A DNA stretch of 64,000 nucleotides, taken from Aquisediminimonas sp031376385 (GTDB taxonomy: Bacteria; Pseudomonadota; Alphaproteobacteria; Sphingomonadales; Sphingomonadaceae). Position numbers and translations under genes: made by a program. Positions 42,579-51,788 of the stretch are shown piece by piece (the stretch's first letter is position 1; each line of letters begins with the position of its first letter). The notes under the pieces were generated by a model. That model searched no databases. It was not told the DNA's origin and saw only the letters and a list, made by a program, of their open reading frames with translations. Location: positions 1-64,000 of the forward strand of contig JANMDQ010000013.1 of the NCBI GenBank assembly GCA_031376385.1, written 5' to 3'.

Positions 42579-43133
42579 TTATTTCGGGCTGAGCACCATC
42601 AGCATCTGGCGGCCTTCCATGCGGGGGAATTGTTCCACCTTTGCATCTTCGGCTGTATCTTCTTGCACGCGGTCAAGCAATTTCATGCCCAATTGACCGT
42701 GCGCCAGTTCGCGACCGCGAAAGCGGAGAGTGACTTTGACTTTGTCACCTTCACCGATGAATTTGTGGATGGCCTTCATCTTCGTTTCATAATCATGATC
42801 GTCGATGTTGGGGCGCATCTTAATTTCTTTGATTTCCTGCGTCTTTTGATTCTTGCGCGCAAGGTTGGCCTTTTTCTGGGCCTCATATTTGAACTTGCCG
42901 ATATCAAGAAATTTGGCGACTGGCGGATCAGCGTTGGGGGAGATTTCAACGAGATCAAGGCCGACATCCTGCGCCTGCTCAATTGCTTCTTTAGTGTAGA
43001 GAACGCCTAGATTTTCGCCATTTTCGTCAATCACCCGCACCTTGGGGGAGACGATAAATTCATTGTAGCGCGGTCCGTTCATGGGCGGGGTATTCGGGCC
43101 AACGGCACGGCGGGGGGACAGCGGTGGTATAAT
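42579..43133 (-). CDS. infC: Translation initiation factor IF-3 with ATT start
   Basis: IF-3 binds the 30S subunit and proofreads start codons. The C-terminal domain GDKVKVTLRFRGRELAHGQL and the N-domain FIVSPKVRVIDENGENLGV are complete. No ATG gives the usual length: ATG at 43082 would give 167 residues and ATG at 43169 would give 196. An ATT at 43133, preceded by GGAG with five-base spacing, gives 184 residues, and ATT is the known autoregulated start of infC in many bacteria. The start is inferred. Confidence 0.93.
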   Translation of the reverse strand: MIPPLSPRRAVGPNTPPMNGPRYNEFIVSPKVRVIDENGENLGVLYTKEAIEQAQDVGLDLVEISPNADPPVAKFLDIGKFKYEAQKKANLARKNQKTQEIKEIKMRPNIDDHDYETKMKAIHKFIGEGDKVKVTLRFRGRELAHGQLGMKLLDRVQEDTAEDAKVEQFPRMEGRQMLMVLSPK

Positions 43134-43322
43134 CTTATCTCCAAATATTTCAGGTCGTGGAGCGCGCATACTGTGTTTGTTCGGAATTTCAAAGGCCTGA
43201 AAAAGCGCAGCCTTACCGATTTCGCATTTCCTGTGGCCAAAGGGCGTCACTCTGGCATCCGCACTCTGGCATCGGCGCACAAATGGGTATATGACGATGA
43301 TCTACTATTTAAGGAGACTGTT

Positions 43323-43721
43323 ATGCGCATCGCCTTGCTGATTACACTCGCCGCTGCCCTTGCCCTGCCGACGGCGTCGTCCGCGAAACGGGACAAGCTG
43401 ACCGATGAGGCGCGCCTCGCCAAGGCGCTGGACGGCCTCACGCCTGGAAAGCCGCAAAGCTGCATCAATTTACGCGAAGCTCAACAAACCGAAGCTTATG
43501 GGGATTCGGTGCTGTTCACGGTGGGCCGCAAACTGGCTTACCGCACGGAGTCCAAAGGCTGCGGCAATCGGGGAAGCGACACATTTGTAACGCGCACCAT
43601 TGGCACACAATTGTGCCGGGGAGACGTGATTGAGCGCGTTGATCTACTATCCGGCATGCGGTCTGGCTTTTGCATTGCGGGTGACTTCACGCCCTATAAG
43701 GCGCCGAAGCAGCAGCCTTAA
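43323..43721 (+). CDS. Small secreted protein of unknown function
   Basis: A 132-residue exported protein with signal peptide MRIALLITLAAALALPTASS and four Cys in the mature part (QSCINL, SKGCGNR, QLCRGD, GFCIAG), which may form two disulfides. An AAGGAGA ribosome binding site precedes the ATG. I do not recognise a family beyond a general sphingomonad periplasmic protein. Convergent with the AraC gene, overlapping by four bases. Confidence 0.7.
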   Translation: MRIALLITLAAALALPTASSAKRDKLTDEARLAKALDGLTPGKPQSCINLREAQQTEAYGDSVLFTVGRKLAYRTESKGCGNRGSDTFVTRTIGTQLCRGDVIERVDLLSGMRSGFCIAGDFTPYKAPKQQP

Positions 43722-44560
43722 GTCTCCGATACGAGCGGAGAGACGGAGCCGGCAAGGCGCGCGCGCCCAAAGGCCAGCATCGATAGCGGCGAATTGGCGT
43801 TGCGAATGGCGCTGGGCGTCATGCCAATAAATTCCTTAATTTCACGAATGAAATGCGGCTGATCATAATAGGCCGTGTCGATAAAATCTTGCCATTCGCC
43901 ATCGCCATTTGCGATTTGGTTTGCCGCACGCAGCGCGCGATATTTGCGGATCAGGAATTTCGGTGGCGCGCCGAAATAGTGATTGGCCAACCGTTCAATT
44001 TGACGTTGGGAAAGCCCGGTTTGCGCTTCCAGATCCGAAATAAGCGGGACGAGCGAGGATTCGAGCCAAGCGTTGAGTGTGCGCACAAACTGCACCGGCT
44101 TCAGATCGACTTGGCTGAAATGCGTGCGACAACAGGCGGAGGCAAGGGCCGCCATCTGTTCCACGGTTGAACAGGCCGCGATGTCTTTCACCAGAGAAGG
44201 GAACGCAGCCTTTAAGATATCATCAGCCGGAATAACGCTGTTGATGCTTTGGTGGGCAGGGCGGCGGATGGAAAGCGCCCACCCCGCGGGCAAAACGCCG
44301 CACCCGAACAGCCGCATCACGGGCCCTCGCGCTGTAATACGGCTTGCGCCCATACGCGGCCCGAACAGAGAAACGCCGGTAAAATCCTGAGCGCGGCCAT
44401 CGGCAAAGGTCACAGTGCCGGAGCCGGAGAGCACCACACGAAACTGAGCAATATCAGCACGCTCAACGTCGTTAAGTTCATCAAGCTCTGCTTCAAACAG
44501 ATAGAAGGCCGAGATATAATCCGCCAAATCTGCCGGCGGTGGCATATAATCCAGCTTCAT
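43718..44560 (-). CDS. AraC-family transcriptional regulator
   Basis: A 280-residue regulator with an N-terminal sensor part and a C-terminal double HTH: TGLSQRQIERLANHYFGAPP (first helix-turn-helix) and TAYYDQPHFIREIKEFIGMT (second), the latter with the family YxDQxHFIREFK pattern. The target and effector are unknown. Transcribed alone; a stand-alone terminator at 44644-44676 separates it from anything upstream on the minus strand. Confidence 0.88.
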   Translation of the reverse strand: MKLDYMPPPADLADYISAFYLFEAELDELNDVERADIAQFRVVLSGSGTVTFADGRAQDFTGVSLFGPRMGASRITARGPVMRLFGCGVLPAGWALSIRRPAHQSINSVIPADDILKAAFPSLVKDIAACSTVEQMAALASACCRTHFSQVDLKPVQFVRTLNAWLESSLVPLISDLEAQTGLSQRQIERLANHYFGAPPKFLIRKYRALRAANQIANGDGEWQDFIDTAYYDQPHFIREIKEFIGMTPSAIRNANSPLSMLAFGRARLAGSVSPLVSET

Positions 44561-44643
44561 GGTCGCGCCCCTGATTATTATGAAAACGCCATATCATATT
44601 TTACAGGCGATGTCGAATTTATGCAGGCGAAGGGGGTGCGGAC

Positions 44644-44676
44644 AAAAAAACGGCCCGGCATTTCTGCCGAGCCGTT
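44644..44676 (-). terminator. Rho-independent terminator without an assigned gene
   Basis: On the minus strand AACGGCTCGGCA-GAAA-TGCCGGGCCGTT forms a 12-base-pair stem (one G-U) with a stable tetraloop and is followed by a T-run. No minus-strand gene is recognised upstream; pyrD on the other strand starts at 44828. The terminated transcript may be a small RNA or a 44-codon basic frame (44688-44822). Confidence 0.8.
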
Positions 44677-44827
44677 AGGAGAAGGTATCACCGTGAAACG
44701 GATGCACCCTCGGGTCGCGCGTTCCTGTTATGCCGGTCCAACCGATTCGGCTTGGACGAATTCGACGCGCGAAATTCAAGCAGGGATCGAGCCTTGAACG
44801 CGCCCGCGCGTGCTGTAAGCACGGTAT

Positions 44828-45868
44828 ATGTCTTCGTTCAGCGCCCTGCGCCCTCTTCTCTTCCGTCTTGATCCCGAACGCGCTCATCGGCTGACGCTGA
44901 TGGGGCTTAGGCTTCTTCCCAGAATACTGACGCCCGTTGACGACAGCATATTGGCCATTTGCGTCGCGGGATTGAACTTTCCCAATCCTGTGGGGCTTGC
45001 AGCGGGTTTTGACAAAGATGCCGAAGCCCCCGTGCAGTCGCTGGCGCTGGGGTTTGGGTCCGTCGAGATTGGCACGCTCACCCCACGCCCTCAGGCGGGC
45101 AATCCAGTGCCGCGCCTGTTCCGGCTGGCCCAGGACCGCGCCGTGATCAACCGGATGGGCTTTAACAATCAGGGCCAAGTCGAGGCTTACGGCCGGATGA
45201 AGCAAGCCTTTATGGCGCGTGCTGGCATTATTGGCATCAATATTGGGGCGAATAAGGATTCGGTTGATAGGATTGCGGACTATGTGTCAGGCGTGTCGCG
45301 GATGGGCGCTGTGGCGTCCTATTTGACGATCAATATTTCGTCCCCAAACACGCCGGGGTTGCGGGCCTTGCAAGACGCCAAAGTGCTAGAGGCGCTGCTA
45401 GACGCCGTGATTGCGGCCAATGGCGATGCGGGTCCGCCAATATTCCTGAAAGTCGCGCCTGATTTGGAACCGGCAGATATTGATGACATCGCGCGCCTCA
45501 GCGTCGGTCGCGTTGATGCCCTTATCGTCTCCAACACCACGATCAGCCGCCCGCCCCTTCAATCCTCCCATGCCAGCGAACAGGGCGGCCTTTCCGGCGC
45601 ACCCCTCAAATCGCTCGCCCAGCAGCGGATGATCGATTTCAGGCGGGCGACAGGAAGTGCGATTCCCCTGATCGGCGTGGGCGGCATTGAGAGCGCGGAC
45701 GACGCTTATGCCCGCATCCGCGCCGGCGCGTCGCTCATCCAGATATATTCGGCACTGGTTTACGAAGGCCCTGGCCTTGTCCGCCGCATGAATAAGGGCC
45801 TTGCCGCTCTGCTTCGTCGTGACGGATTTACCAAATTGTCGGATGCGGTGGGTGTTGATGCGCGATAA
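44828..45868 (+). CDS. pyrD: Dihydroorotate dehydrogenase (quinone)
   Basis: Membrane-associated class 2 enzyme that oxidises dihydroorotate to orotate in pyrimidine synthesis with FMN and quinone. The 346-residue protein has the helical N-terminal quinone tunnel (LRPLLFRLDPERAHRLTL), NPVGLAAGFDKDAEA, INISSPNTPGLRALQ with the catalytic Ser, and LIGVGGIESADDAYARIRAG for FMN binding. It starts a run of plus-strand genes with ggt. Confidence 0.96.
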   Translation: MSSFSALRPLLFRLDPERAHRLTLMGLRLLPRILTPVDDSILAICVAGLNFPNPVGLAAGFDKDAEAPVQSLALGFGSVEIGTLTPRPQAGNPVPRLFRLAQDRAVINRMGFNNQGQVEAYGRMKQAFMARAGIIGINIGANKDSVDRIADYVSGVSRMGAVASYLTINISSPNTPGLRALQDAKVLEALLDAVIAANGDAGPPIFLKVAPDLEPADIDDIARLSVGRVDALIVSNTTISRPPLQSSHASEQGGLSGAPLKSLAQQRMIDFRRATGSAIPLIGVGGIESADDAYARIRAGASLIQIYSALVYEGPGLVRRMNKGLAALLRRDGFTKLSDAVGVDAR

Positions 45869-45907
45869 GCCCTTGCCCGTGGCCGTTTAGCTTTTAGGAT
45901 GCCTCCC

Positions 45908-47572
45908 ATGAAAAAACTGATCCTTATCGTCGCGCTTGTTCTTGCCCCCGTTTCCGCATGGGCGAAGGGCACTGTCACAACTGCTGATCCCCGCGCGACC
46001 GAGGCGGGCATGGAAATTCTGCGCGCTGGCGGCACCGCCTCAGACGCGTCGATGGCCATGATGCTGGCGCTGACAGTGGTGGAGCCGCAGTCGTCGGGCA
46101 TCGGTGGCGGCGGCTTTCTGGTCTATTATGATACAAGGACGGGCAGCACCGCGACCATTGATGGCCGCGAAACAGCACCTTCATCAGCCACGCCGACCCT
46201 GTTTCTGAAAACTGACGGCAAGCCCATCTCGTTCCGCGATGCTGTTCCCGGCGGGCGTTCTGTCGGTATCCCCGGCAACATCGCCCTGATGGCGAAGGCG
46301 CATCAGAAATGGGGAAAGCTAAAATGGGCGAAGTTGTTTGATCCTGCGATCCGCTTGGCCGAAGATGGCTATGTCGTGACGCCGCGCCTTGCCGATTCGA
46401 TGAAGATGTTCAATCCGCTCTGGAATGACTTCCCGGCCACCAAAGCCATTTACTGGCAGGACGATCGCCCCAAAGTGGCTGGCGAAACAGTCAAGAACCC
46501 CGCCCTTGCGGCGCTGCTGCGCACGCTTGCGAAGCGCGGGGCAAAGGCCTTTTACTCTGGCCAAAACGCGCAAGCGATTATCGATGCCGCTGGCAAATCG
46601 GTCCGCAATCCAACAGTCATCACCAAAGCAGACATTGCGTCTTACAAGGCGAAAGACCGCCCCGCCGTCTGCACCACGTACCGCGTTTATAAATTGTGCG
46701 GCATGGGGCCGCCGTCTTCAGGCGCGACCACAGTGTTTCAGATTCTGGGCATGGTCGAACGCTTTGATCTGACAGCCCTTGGCAAGGACAATGCGAAAAG
46801 CTGGCACCTGATCGCCGAAGCCATGCAATTAGCCTATGCCGACCGGGAGAAATATCTGGGCGACGCGGACTTCATCTCCGTTCCCGTCACTGGCCTGCTG
46901 GACAAAAGCTATATCGCCAGCCGGTCTGCGCTCATTTCCGAAACGACGTCCCTACCCTCCTACGCCGCTGGCACTCCGCCCGGCGCGCCCACCCGTACCG
47001 CTGGCATTTCCGGCGAAGTGAGCGGCACGACCCATTTCGTGGCGGTTGATGATCGCGGCAGCGTGGCCACTTATACGTCAACCGTCGAAAGCGCCTTTGG
47101 CAGTCAGTTGGTCGCCAATGGCTATATCCTGAACAATGAACTGACCGATTTTACATGGGTGCCTGAAAAAGACGGCGCGCCAGTGGCCAACCGCGTGATG
47201 GCAGGCAAACGCCCAGTCTCCTCCATGTCGCCGACCATTGTTTTCAATGCCAAGGGCGAAGCGATTTTTACCGTTGGCGCGGCAGGCGGCAAGACAATCA
47301 TCATGCAAGTCGCCAAGACGCTGATCGCGCATCTCGATTGGGGCCTGCCAGTCGATCAGGCGATTGCCACATCCAACCTTTATTTCCGGGGTGATGGCCT
47401 GATTATTGAAGCGAATACGCCGCTGGCCGCGATGGCCGGACCGCTGGCCAGCTTTGGGCGCACAGTGGTGCAGTCAGACGCGTTTGGGAAAGCCAATGCT
47501 GCCGCGCGCGTCGGCGATCATTGGCAGGGGGCGGCGGATCCACGCAGCGAAGGCGCTGATTCGACTGAATGA
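45908..47572 (+). CDS. ggt: Gamma-glutamyltransferase
   Basis: Periplasmic Ntn-hydrolase that cleaves or transfers the gamma-glutamyl group of glutathione. From the ATG at 45908 the protein has 554 residues with a signal peptide (MKKLILIVALVLAPVSAWAK). Self-processing occurs at the Thr in SGTTHFVAVDD, giving the small subunit; SSGIGGGGFLVYYD, DGRETAPSSATP and PVSSMSPTIVF complete the active site. An AGGA site eight bases upstream favours 45908 over the ATG at 45899. Confidence 0.95.
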   Translation: MKKLILIVALVLAPVSAWAKGTVTTADPRATEAGMEILRAGGTASDASMAMMLALTVVEPQSSGIGGGGFLVYYDTRTGSTATIDGRETAPSSATPTLFLKTDGKPISFRDAVPGGRSVGIPGNIALMAKAHQKWGKLKWAKLFDPAIRLAEDGYVVTPRLADSMKMFNPLWNDFPATKAIYWQDDRPKVAGETVKNPALAALLRTLAKRGAKAFYSGQNAQAIIDAAGKSVRNPTVITKADIASYKAKDRPAVCTTYRVYKLCGMGPPSSGATTVFQILGMVERFDLTALGKDNAKSWHLIAEAMQLAYADREKYLGDADFISVPVTGLLDKSYIASRSALISETTSLPSYAAGTPPGAPTRTAGISGEVSGTTHFVAVDDRGSVATYTSTVESAFGSQLVANGYILNNELTDFTWVPEKDGAPVANRVMAGKRPVSSMSPTIVFNAKGEAIFTVGAAGGKTIIMQVAKTLIAHLDWGLPVDQAIATSNLYFRGDGLIIEANTPLAAMAGPLASFGRTVVQSDAFGKANAAARVGDHWQGAADPRSEGADSTE

Positions 47573-47611
47573 GTTTCTGGGTGTGCGCAGTTCGTTATAT
47601 GAATCCCCCAC

Positions 47612-47730
47612 CCGTTCGTGTCGAGCCCTTCGACTGCCAAGCCGGTGCTCAGGGTAAACTTGACCATAGGTCAAGTCGAGATACTATTGCCACGAGGAAA
47701 CAGTGTCTCGACTTGGCTCGACATGAACGG
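47612..47730. repeat. Degenerate family A inverted repeat
   Basis: Outer arms CCGTTCGTGTCGAGCC (47612-47627) and its complement at 47715-47730 differ at one base; an inner perfect hairpin CTTGACC-ATA-GGTCAAG lies at 47659-47675. It occupies most of the gap between ggt and the acyl-CoA synthetase gene. Confidence 0.75.
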
Positions 47731-47789
47731 ATTTGGGGCTAAGTTGGTCGAACGATATTCAAGAGAAAATAGGGTAAGAGGGACAGACA

Positions 47790-49589
47790 ATGGCTGCTCG
47801 GGAATTTGAACATTTCCCCAATCTGGTGACGCTGTTTTTCCAGCGCGCAGCAGAAAAAGGAAATGCGCCTTTCTTAAAAAGCAAAAAAGGCGGTGCTTGG
47901 ACCAGCATCAGCTGGACAGAGGCAGCGCAGATGGTCGCATCGCTTGCTGCGTCTCTTAAAGACATTGGTCTGAAACCCGGTGACCGGGTGATGCTGGTAT
48001 CCGAGAACCGCCCCGAATGGTGTATCGCTGATCTGGGCATCATGGCCGCAGGCTGCGTCACTGTGCCCACCTACACCACCAACACTGAACGTGATCATCA
48101 GCATATTATCGAAGATAGCGGCGCGAGTGCAGTGATCGTATCAACCGCGAAACTGGCCCAAGCCCTGATCCCTGCCGCCATCCGCGCCACCCATGCCCAT
48201 CATTTGATTGGCATTGAAGAATTGCGGGTCGGCCAATCCACAGGGGTCGCAATCCACAATTGGTCAACCTTCATGGCCAAAGAGGCTGACCCGACAGACT
48301 GTGCCAATCATGCCGCGACGAATTTCAAACGCGAAGATTTGGCCTGCCTCATCTACACCAGCGGAACGGGCGGATCGCCGCGCGGCGTCATGCAGCATCA
48401 CGGGGCCATATTGTGCAGCGTGGCTGGGGCGGTTGAAATTATCTCACAAGATTTTGGGTGGGAGGATGAAGTGTTCCTCTCCTTCCTGCCGCTCTCCCAT
48501 GCTTATGAACATACCGGCGGACAATATTTGCCCATCGGTCTGGGTGGGCAAATTGCCTATGCCGAAGGCTTGGAAAAGCTGATGGCGAATATGGAGGAAG
48601 TCAAACCCACCATCATGGTCGTGGTGCCGCGCCTGTTTGAGGTCATCCGTGCCCGCGTAATCAAGGCGTTTGAGAAGGAAGGCAAATTCAAACAAGGCCT
48701 ACTGAAACGTGCGCTGAGCCTTGGCGCGAAAGACTTGGGCGGCGGCGTGCCGGTGTGGGATAAGCCGATGAATTTCTTCATCGACAAGACCCTGCGCCCT
48801 GCGATCCAAGCCAAATTTGGTGGGCGGATTAAAGCGCTGGTGTCGGGCGGAGCGCCGCTTAACCCCGAACTTGGCATCTTCTTCCACAGCCTCGGCGTCA
48901 CTCTCCTCCAAGGCTATGGCCAGACCGAAGCCGCGCCGATCATATCGTGCAACCGGCCCAGTGTTGGCCTGAAAATGGATACAGTCGGACGCCCCCTAAA
49001 AGACGTGGAAGTCAAAATAGCCGAAGATGGCGAAATCCTGGTGCGCGGCGAACTCGTCATGCACGGCTATTGGCGCAATGAAGCCGAAACCAACCGCGCG
49101 CTGGTGGATGGTTGGCTGCATACAGGTGATATCGGCGAGCTCGACAAAAAGGGCCGCGTCAAAATTACGGACCGGAAAAAAGACATTATCGTCAATGACA
49201 AAGGCGAAAATGTAAGTCCGCAAAAGATTGAAGGGATGCTGACCCTGCAACCCGAAATCGTGCAAGCGATGGTGAGCGGGGATAAGCGCCCGCACATGGT
49301 TGCGCTTGTTGTGCCAGACCCGGAATGGGCGCTGGAATGGTGCCAAAAGAATGACGTTCCTTATGATCTGCGCGCGCTCTGTGATTTGCCGGTGTTCAAA
49401 TCCGCGATCATGGCAGCAGTAGACGGCGTCAACAAAACCCTGTCCGTCACCGAACGCGTCCGCAAAATCGCGCTGACGCCCGACGGCTTCACCATCGACA
49501 ATGAGATGCTCACCCCCAGCCAGAAAATCCGCCGCCACGTGATCCGCCAAACCTACGGCGCGCAAGTGGATGCGCTTTACGGGGGGTAA
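47790..49589 (+). CDS. Long-chain acyl-CoA synthetase
   Basis: A 599-residue AMP-forming ligase that activates fatty acids. The P-loop-like motif is YTSGTGGSPRGVMQHHG, with Gly for the usual second Thr, followed by SFLPLSHAYEHTGGQYLPIG, the A5 motif QGYGQTEAAPIISCN and A8 WLHTGDIGELDKKGRVKITD, and RKKDIIVNDKGENVSPQKIE. It belongs to the FAA1-like group of long enzymes. Possible role in membrane lipid or fatty-acid degradation; no fad genes are adjacent. Confidence 0.9.
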   Translation: MAAREFEHFPNLVTLFFQRAAEKGNAPFLKSKKGGAWTSISWTEAAQMVASLAASLKDIGLKPGDRVMLVSENRPEWCIADLGIMAAGCVTVPTYTTNTERDHQHIIEDSGASAVIVSTAKLAQALIPAAIRATHAHHLIGIEELRVGQSTGVAIHNWSTFMAKEADPTDCANHAATNFKREDLACLIYTSGTGGSPRGVMQHHGAILCSVAGAVEIISQDFGWEDEVFLSFLPLSHAYEHTGGQYLPIGLGGQIAYAEGLEKLMANMEEVKPTIMVVVPRLFEVIRARVIKAFEKEGKFKQGLLKRALSLGAKDLGGGVPVWDKPMNFFIDKTLRPAIQAKFGGRIKALVSGGAPLNPELGIFFHSLGVTLLQGYGQTEAAPIISCNRPSVGLKMDTVGRPLKDVEVKIAEDGEILVRGELVMHGYWRNEAETNRALVDGWLHTGDIGELDKKGRVKITDRKKDIIVNDKGENVSPQKIEGMLTLQPEIVQAMVSGDKRPHMVALVVPDPEWALEWCQKNDVPYDLRALCDLPVFKSAIMAAVDGVNKTLSVTERVRKIALTPDGFTIDNEMLTPSQKIRRHVIRQTYGAQVDALYGG

Positions 49590-49622
49590 AGGATCGGGAC
49601 TTAAGACCAGCCTTGATAATCA

Positions 49623-49642
49623 GACCAAAATGGTCCACTTAA
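49623..49642 (+). promoter_or_regulatory. Operator candidate before the suf operon
   Basis: GACCAAAATGGTC (49623-49635) is a perfect palindrome and overlaps GTCCACTTAA (49633-49642), which matches a half-site of the cysE/tauE palindrome. It lies six bases before the Rrf2 gene start. Rrf2-type regulators of suf operons autoregulate through sites in this position, so it is a good candidate; the exact site is inferred. Confidence 0.5.
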
Positions 49643-49648
49643 AGTCAC

Positions 49649-50059
49649 ATGCGATTATCGAGTCTTACAGATTATGCCGTTGTGCTGATGTCGGCGGCTG
49701 CGCGCCACCACGGCGAGGCGCGGTTTAACGCGGCTTGTCTGGCGGATGAAACGGGTTTGCCTCTGCCCACTGTGCAGAAATTGGTGAGCAAGCTTTCCGC
49801 TGCAAACCTGTTGCACTCAGCACGCGGCGCGGGCGGTGGGCTTTCACTTGCCCGGCCCGCGACCGCCATTACGCTGGCAGAAATCGTTGAGGCGATTGAA
49901 GGCCCCATCGCCATGACAAGTTGCGTCGAAACCGGGCGGCATGATTGCGGCATGGAGGCGGTATGCCTCGTCCAGCCGCATTGGCCCGTCGTCAATGAAA
50001 CCATCCGCGGCGCGCTGGCCAGTGTGAGCCTGACGACATTGTCGGGAGGGCGAGTGTGA
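49649..50059 (+). CDS. Rrf2-family regulator of the suf operon
   Basis: A 136-residue winged-helix repressor with an N-terminal HTH (LTDYAVVLMSAAARH, LPTVQKLVSKLSAANLL) and three Cys at about 92, 100 and 106 (SCVETGRHDCGMEAVC) that ligate an Fe-S cluster in IscR/SufR-like proteins. Apo and holo forms would sense cluster demand and adjust sufBCDS expression. First gene of the operon; separated from sufB by a 130-base inverted repeat. Confidence 0.9.
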   Translation: MRLSSLTDYAVVLMSAAARHHGEARFNAACLADETGLPLPTVQKLVSKLSAANLLHSARGAGGGLSLARPATAITLAEIVEAIEGPIAMTSCVETGRHDCGMEAVCLVQPHWPVVNETIRGALASVSLTTLSGGRV

Positions 50060-50090
50060 GTATCTTTCGAATAGTTGGGAACGAATTTTG

Positions 50091-50220
50091 GTTCGCGCGG
50101 AGGCGCGGAGGCGCGGAGGTGTTGGCGCTGAACGACCTCATCGTTAAATTACGTTTTAGAATAACCTCCAAAATTGAGGCTGGGTTCGTAACCTCCGCGC
50201 CTCTGCGCCTCCGCGCGAAC
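50091..50220. repeat. Inverted repeat, family D, between the Rrf2 gene and sufB
   Basis: Arms of 30 bases (50091-50120 and 50191-50220) made of repeated CGCGGAGG units pair with one mismatch around a 70-base loop. A second copy lies between sufC and sufD. Both hairpins would be in the suf mRNA. Confidence 0.9.
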
Positions 50221-50246
50221 GAAATTCTTTTTTCAGGCCAAGCGAC

Positions 50247-51788
50247 ATGACAGACATAGCCGTTACCGAAGCCGCCTTGCTTGACCAACCGGTGCGGGAC
50301 CAGGCAGCCATTGATGCCGCTGCGTCTGTCGCTGACTATGAACATGGCTGGTCATCGGACATTGAGACCGAATTTGCGCCCAAGGGCCTGACCGAAGACA
50401 CGGTCCGTTTCATCAGCGCCAAGAAGGATGAGCCGCAGTGGATGCTCGATTGGCGGTTGAAGGCCTTTGCCATGTGGCAAACGATGACGCCGCCGGATTG
50501 GGCCAAGCTGGAAATCGACCCGATTGATTATCAGGATGCCTATTACTACGCCGCACCCACGGTGAAGCCCAAGCTGGGTAGCCTTGATGAAGTCGATCCC
50601 GAAATCCTGCGCGTGTATGAGAAGCTTGGCATTCCCATTGCTGAGCAGAAATTGCTGGCCGGGGTTGAGGCCAGTGAAGGCGAAAGCAGCGAAGGCGGGC
50701 TTCCCGCGCGGCGTGTGGCTGTGGACGCTGTGTTTGACAGCGTGTCAGTGGCGACCACTTTCCGCGCCGAACTAGAACGGGCTGGCGTGATATTCCGCAG
50801 CATTTCGGAAGCGATCCGCGAATATCCAGACCTTGTCCGCAAATATCTCGGCAAGATCATCCCGATGCACGATAATTATTTCGCGACGCTCAACTGCGCG
50901 GTGTTTAGCGACGGGACGTTCGTTTACATCCCCGAAGGCGTGCGCTGCCCGATGGAGCTCTCCACCTATTTTCGCATCAACGCGGAAAATACCGGCCAGT
51001 TTGAACGCACCTTGATCATCGCGGATAAGGGCAGTTACGTGTCCTACCTCGAAGGCTGCACCGCGCCGATGCGCGACGAGAATCAGCTTCACGCCGCGTG
51101 CGTTGAACTGGTGATCCTTGATGATGCTGAGATTAAATATTCGACGGTTCAAAATTGGTATCCCGGCGATGCAGAGGGCAAAGGCGGCATCTATAATTTC
51201 GTGACCAAGCGCGCACTGTGCCAGGGGAAGAACAGCAAGGTTTCATGGACTCAGGTGGAAACCGGCAGTGCTGTGACGTGGAAATATCCAAGCTGCGTTT
51301 TGAACGGCGAGAACAGCGTCGGCGAATTTTATTCGGTCGCGGTGACCAACAATTACCAGCAGGCCGATACCGGCACCAAGATGATCCATAATGGCAAGGG
51401 CAGCCGCTCGACCATCGTCAGCAAGGGCATCAGCGCCGGACACAGCAACAATACCTATCGCGGTCTGGTACGCGTCGCGCCGAATGCCGAGGGCGTGCGC
51501 AACTTCACCCAGTGCGATTCTCTGTTGCTGGGGAGTTTAAGCGGTGCCCACACCGTCCCCTATATCGAAGTCCGCAACCCCAGCGCGCAGATCGAGCATG
51601 AGGCGACAACAAGCAAGATTTCGGACGACCAGATGTTCTACGCCATGCAACGCGGGCTGAACGCGGAAGAAGCCGTGGCGCTGATCGTCAACGGCTTCGC
51701 CAAGGAAGTGCTGCAGCAACTGCCGATGGAATTTGCAGTGGAAGCGCAGAAGCTACTGGGGATTTCGCTTGAGGGGAGTGTGGGGTGA
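50247..51788 (+). CDS. sufB: Fe-S cluster scaffold subunit SufB
   Basis: Scaffold subunit of the SufBC2D complex, on which Fe-S clusters are built. The 513-residue protein ends with the beta-helix core: QVETGSAVTWKYPSCVLNGE, GHSNNTYRGLVRVAPNAEG and HEATTSKISDDQMFYAMQRG. The conserved Cys in the RNFTQCDSLL region and in YPSCVL fit known SufB. Its stop overlaps the GTG of an unusual extra gene. Confidence 0.96.
   Translation: MTDIAVTEAALLDQPVRDQAAIDAAASVADYEHGWSSDIETEFAPKGLTEDTVRFISAKKDEPQWMLDWRLKAFAMWQTMTPPDWAKLEIDPIDYQDAYYYAAPTVKPKLGSLDEVDPEILRVYEKLGIPIAEQKLLAGVEASEGESSEGGLPARRVAVDAVFDSVSVATTFRAELERAGVIFRSISEAIREYPDLVRKYLGKIIPMHDNYFATLNCAVFSDGTFVYIPEGVRCPMELSTYFRINAENTGQFERTLIIADKGSYVSYLEGCTAPMRDENQLHAACVELVILDDAEIKYSTVQNWYPGDAEGKGGIYNFVTKRALCQGKNSKVSWTQVETGSAVTWKYPSCVLNGENSVGEFYSVAVTNNYQQADTGTKMIHNGKGSRSTIVSKGISAGHSNNTYRGLVRVAPNAEGVRNFTQCDSLLLGSLSGAHTVPYIEVRNPSAQIEHEATTSKISDDQMFYAMQRGLNAEEAVALIVNGFAKEVLQQLPMEFAVEAQKLLGISLEGSVG

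Noticed and set aside
44675..45205. 176-codon minus-strand frame opposite pyrD
   Set aside because: It is the shadow of pyrD codons on the opposite strand; pyrD is unmistakable.
50091..50220. CGCGGAGG-rich repeat as a possible CRISPR array
   Set aside because: It is a two-armed inverted repeat with short internal units and has no regularly spaced repeats with unique spacers.
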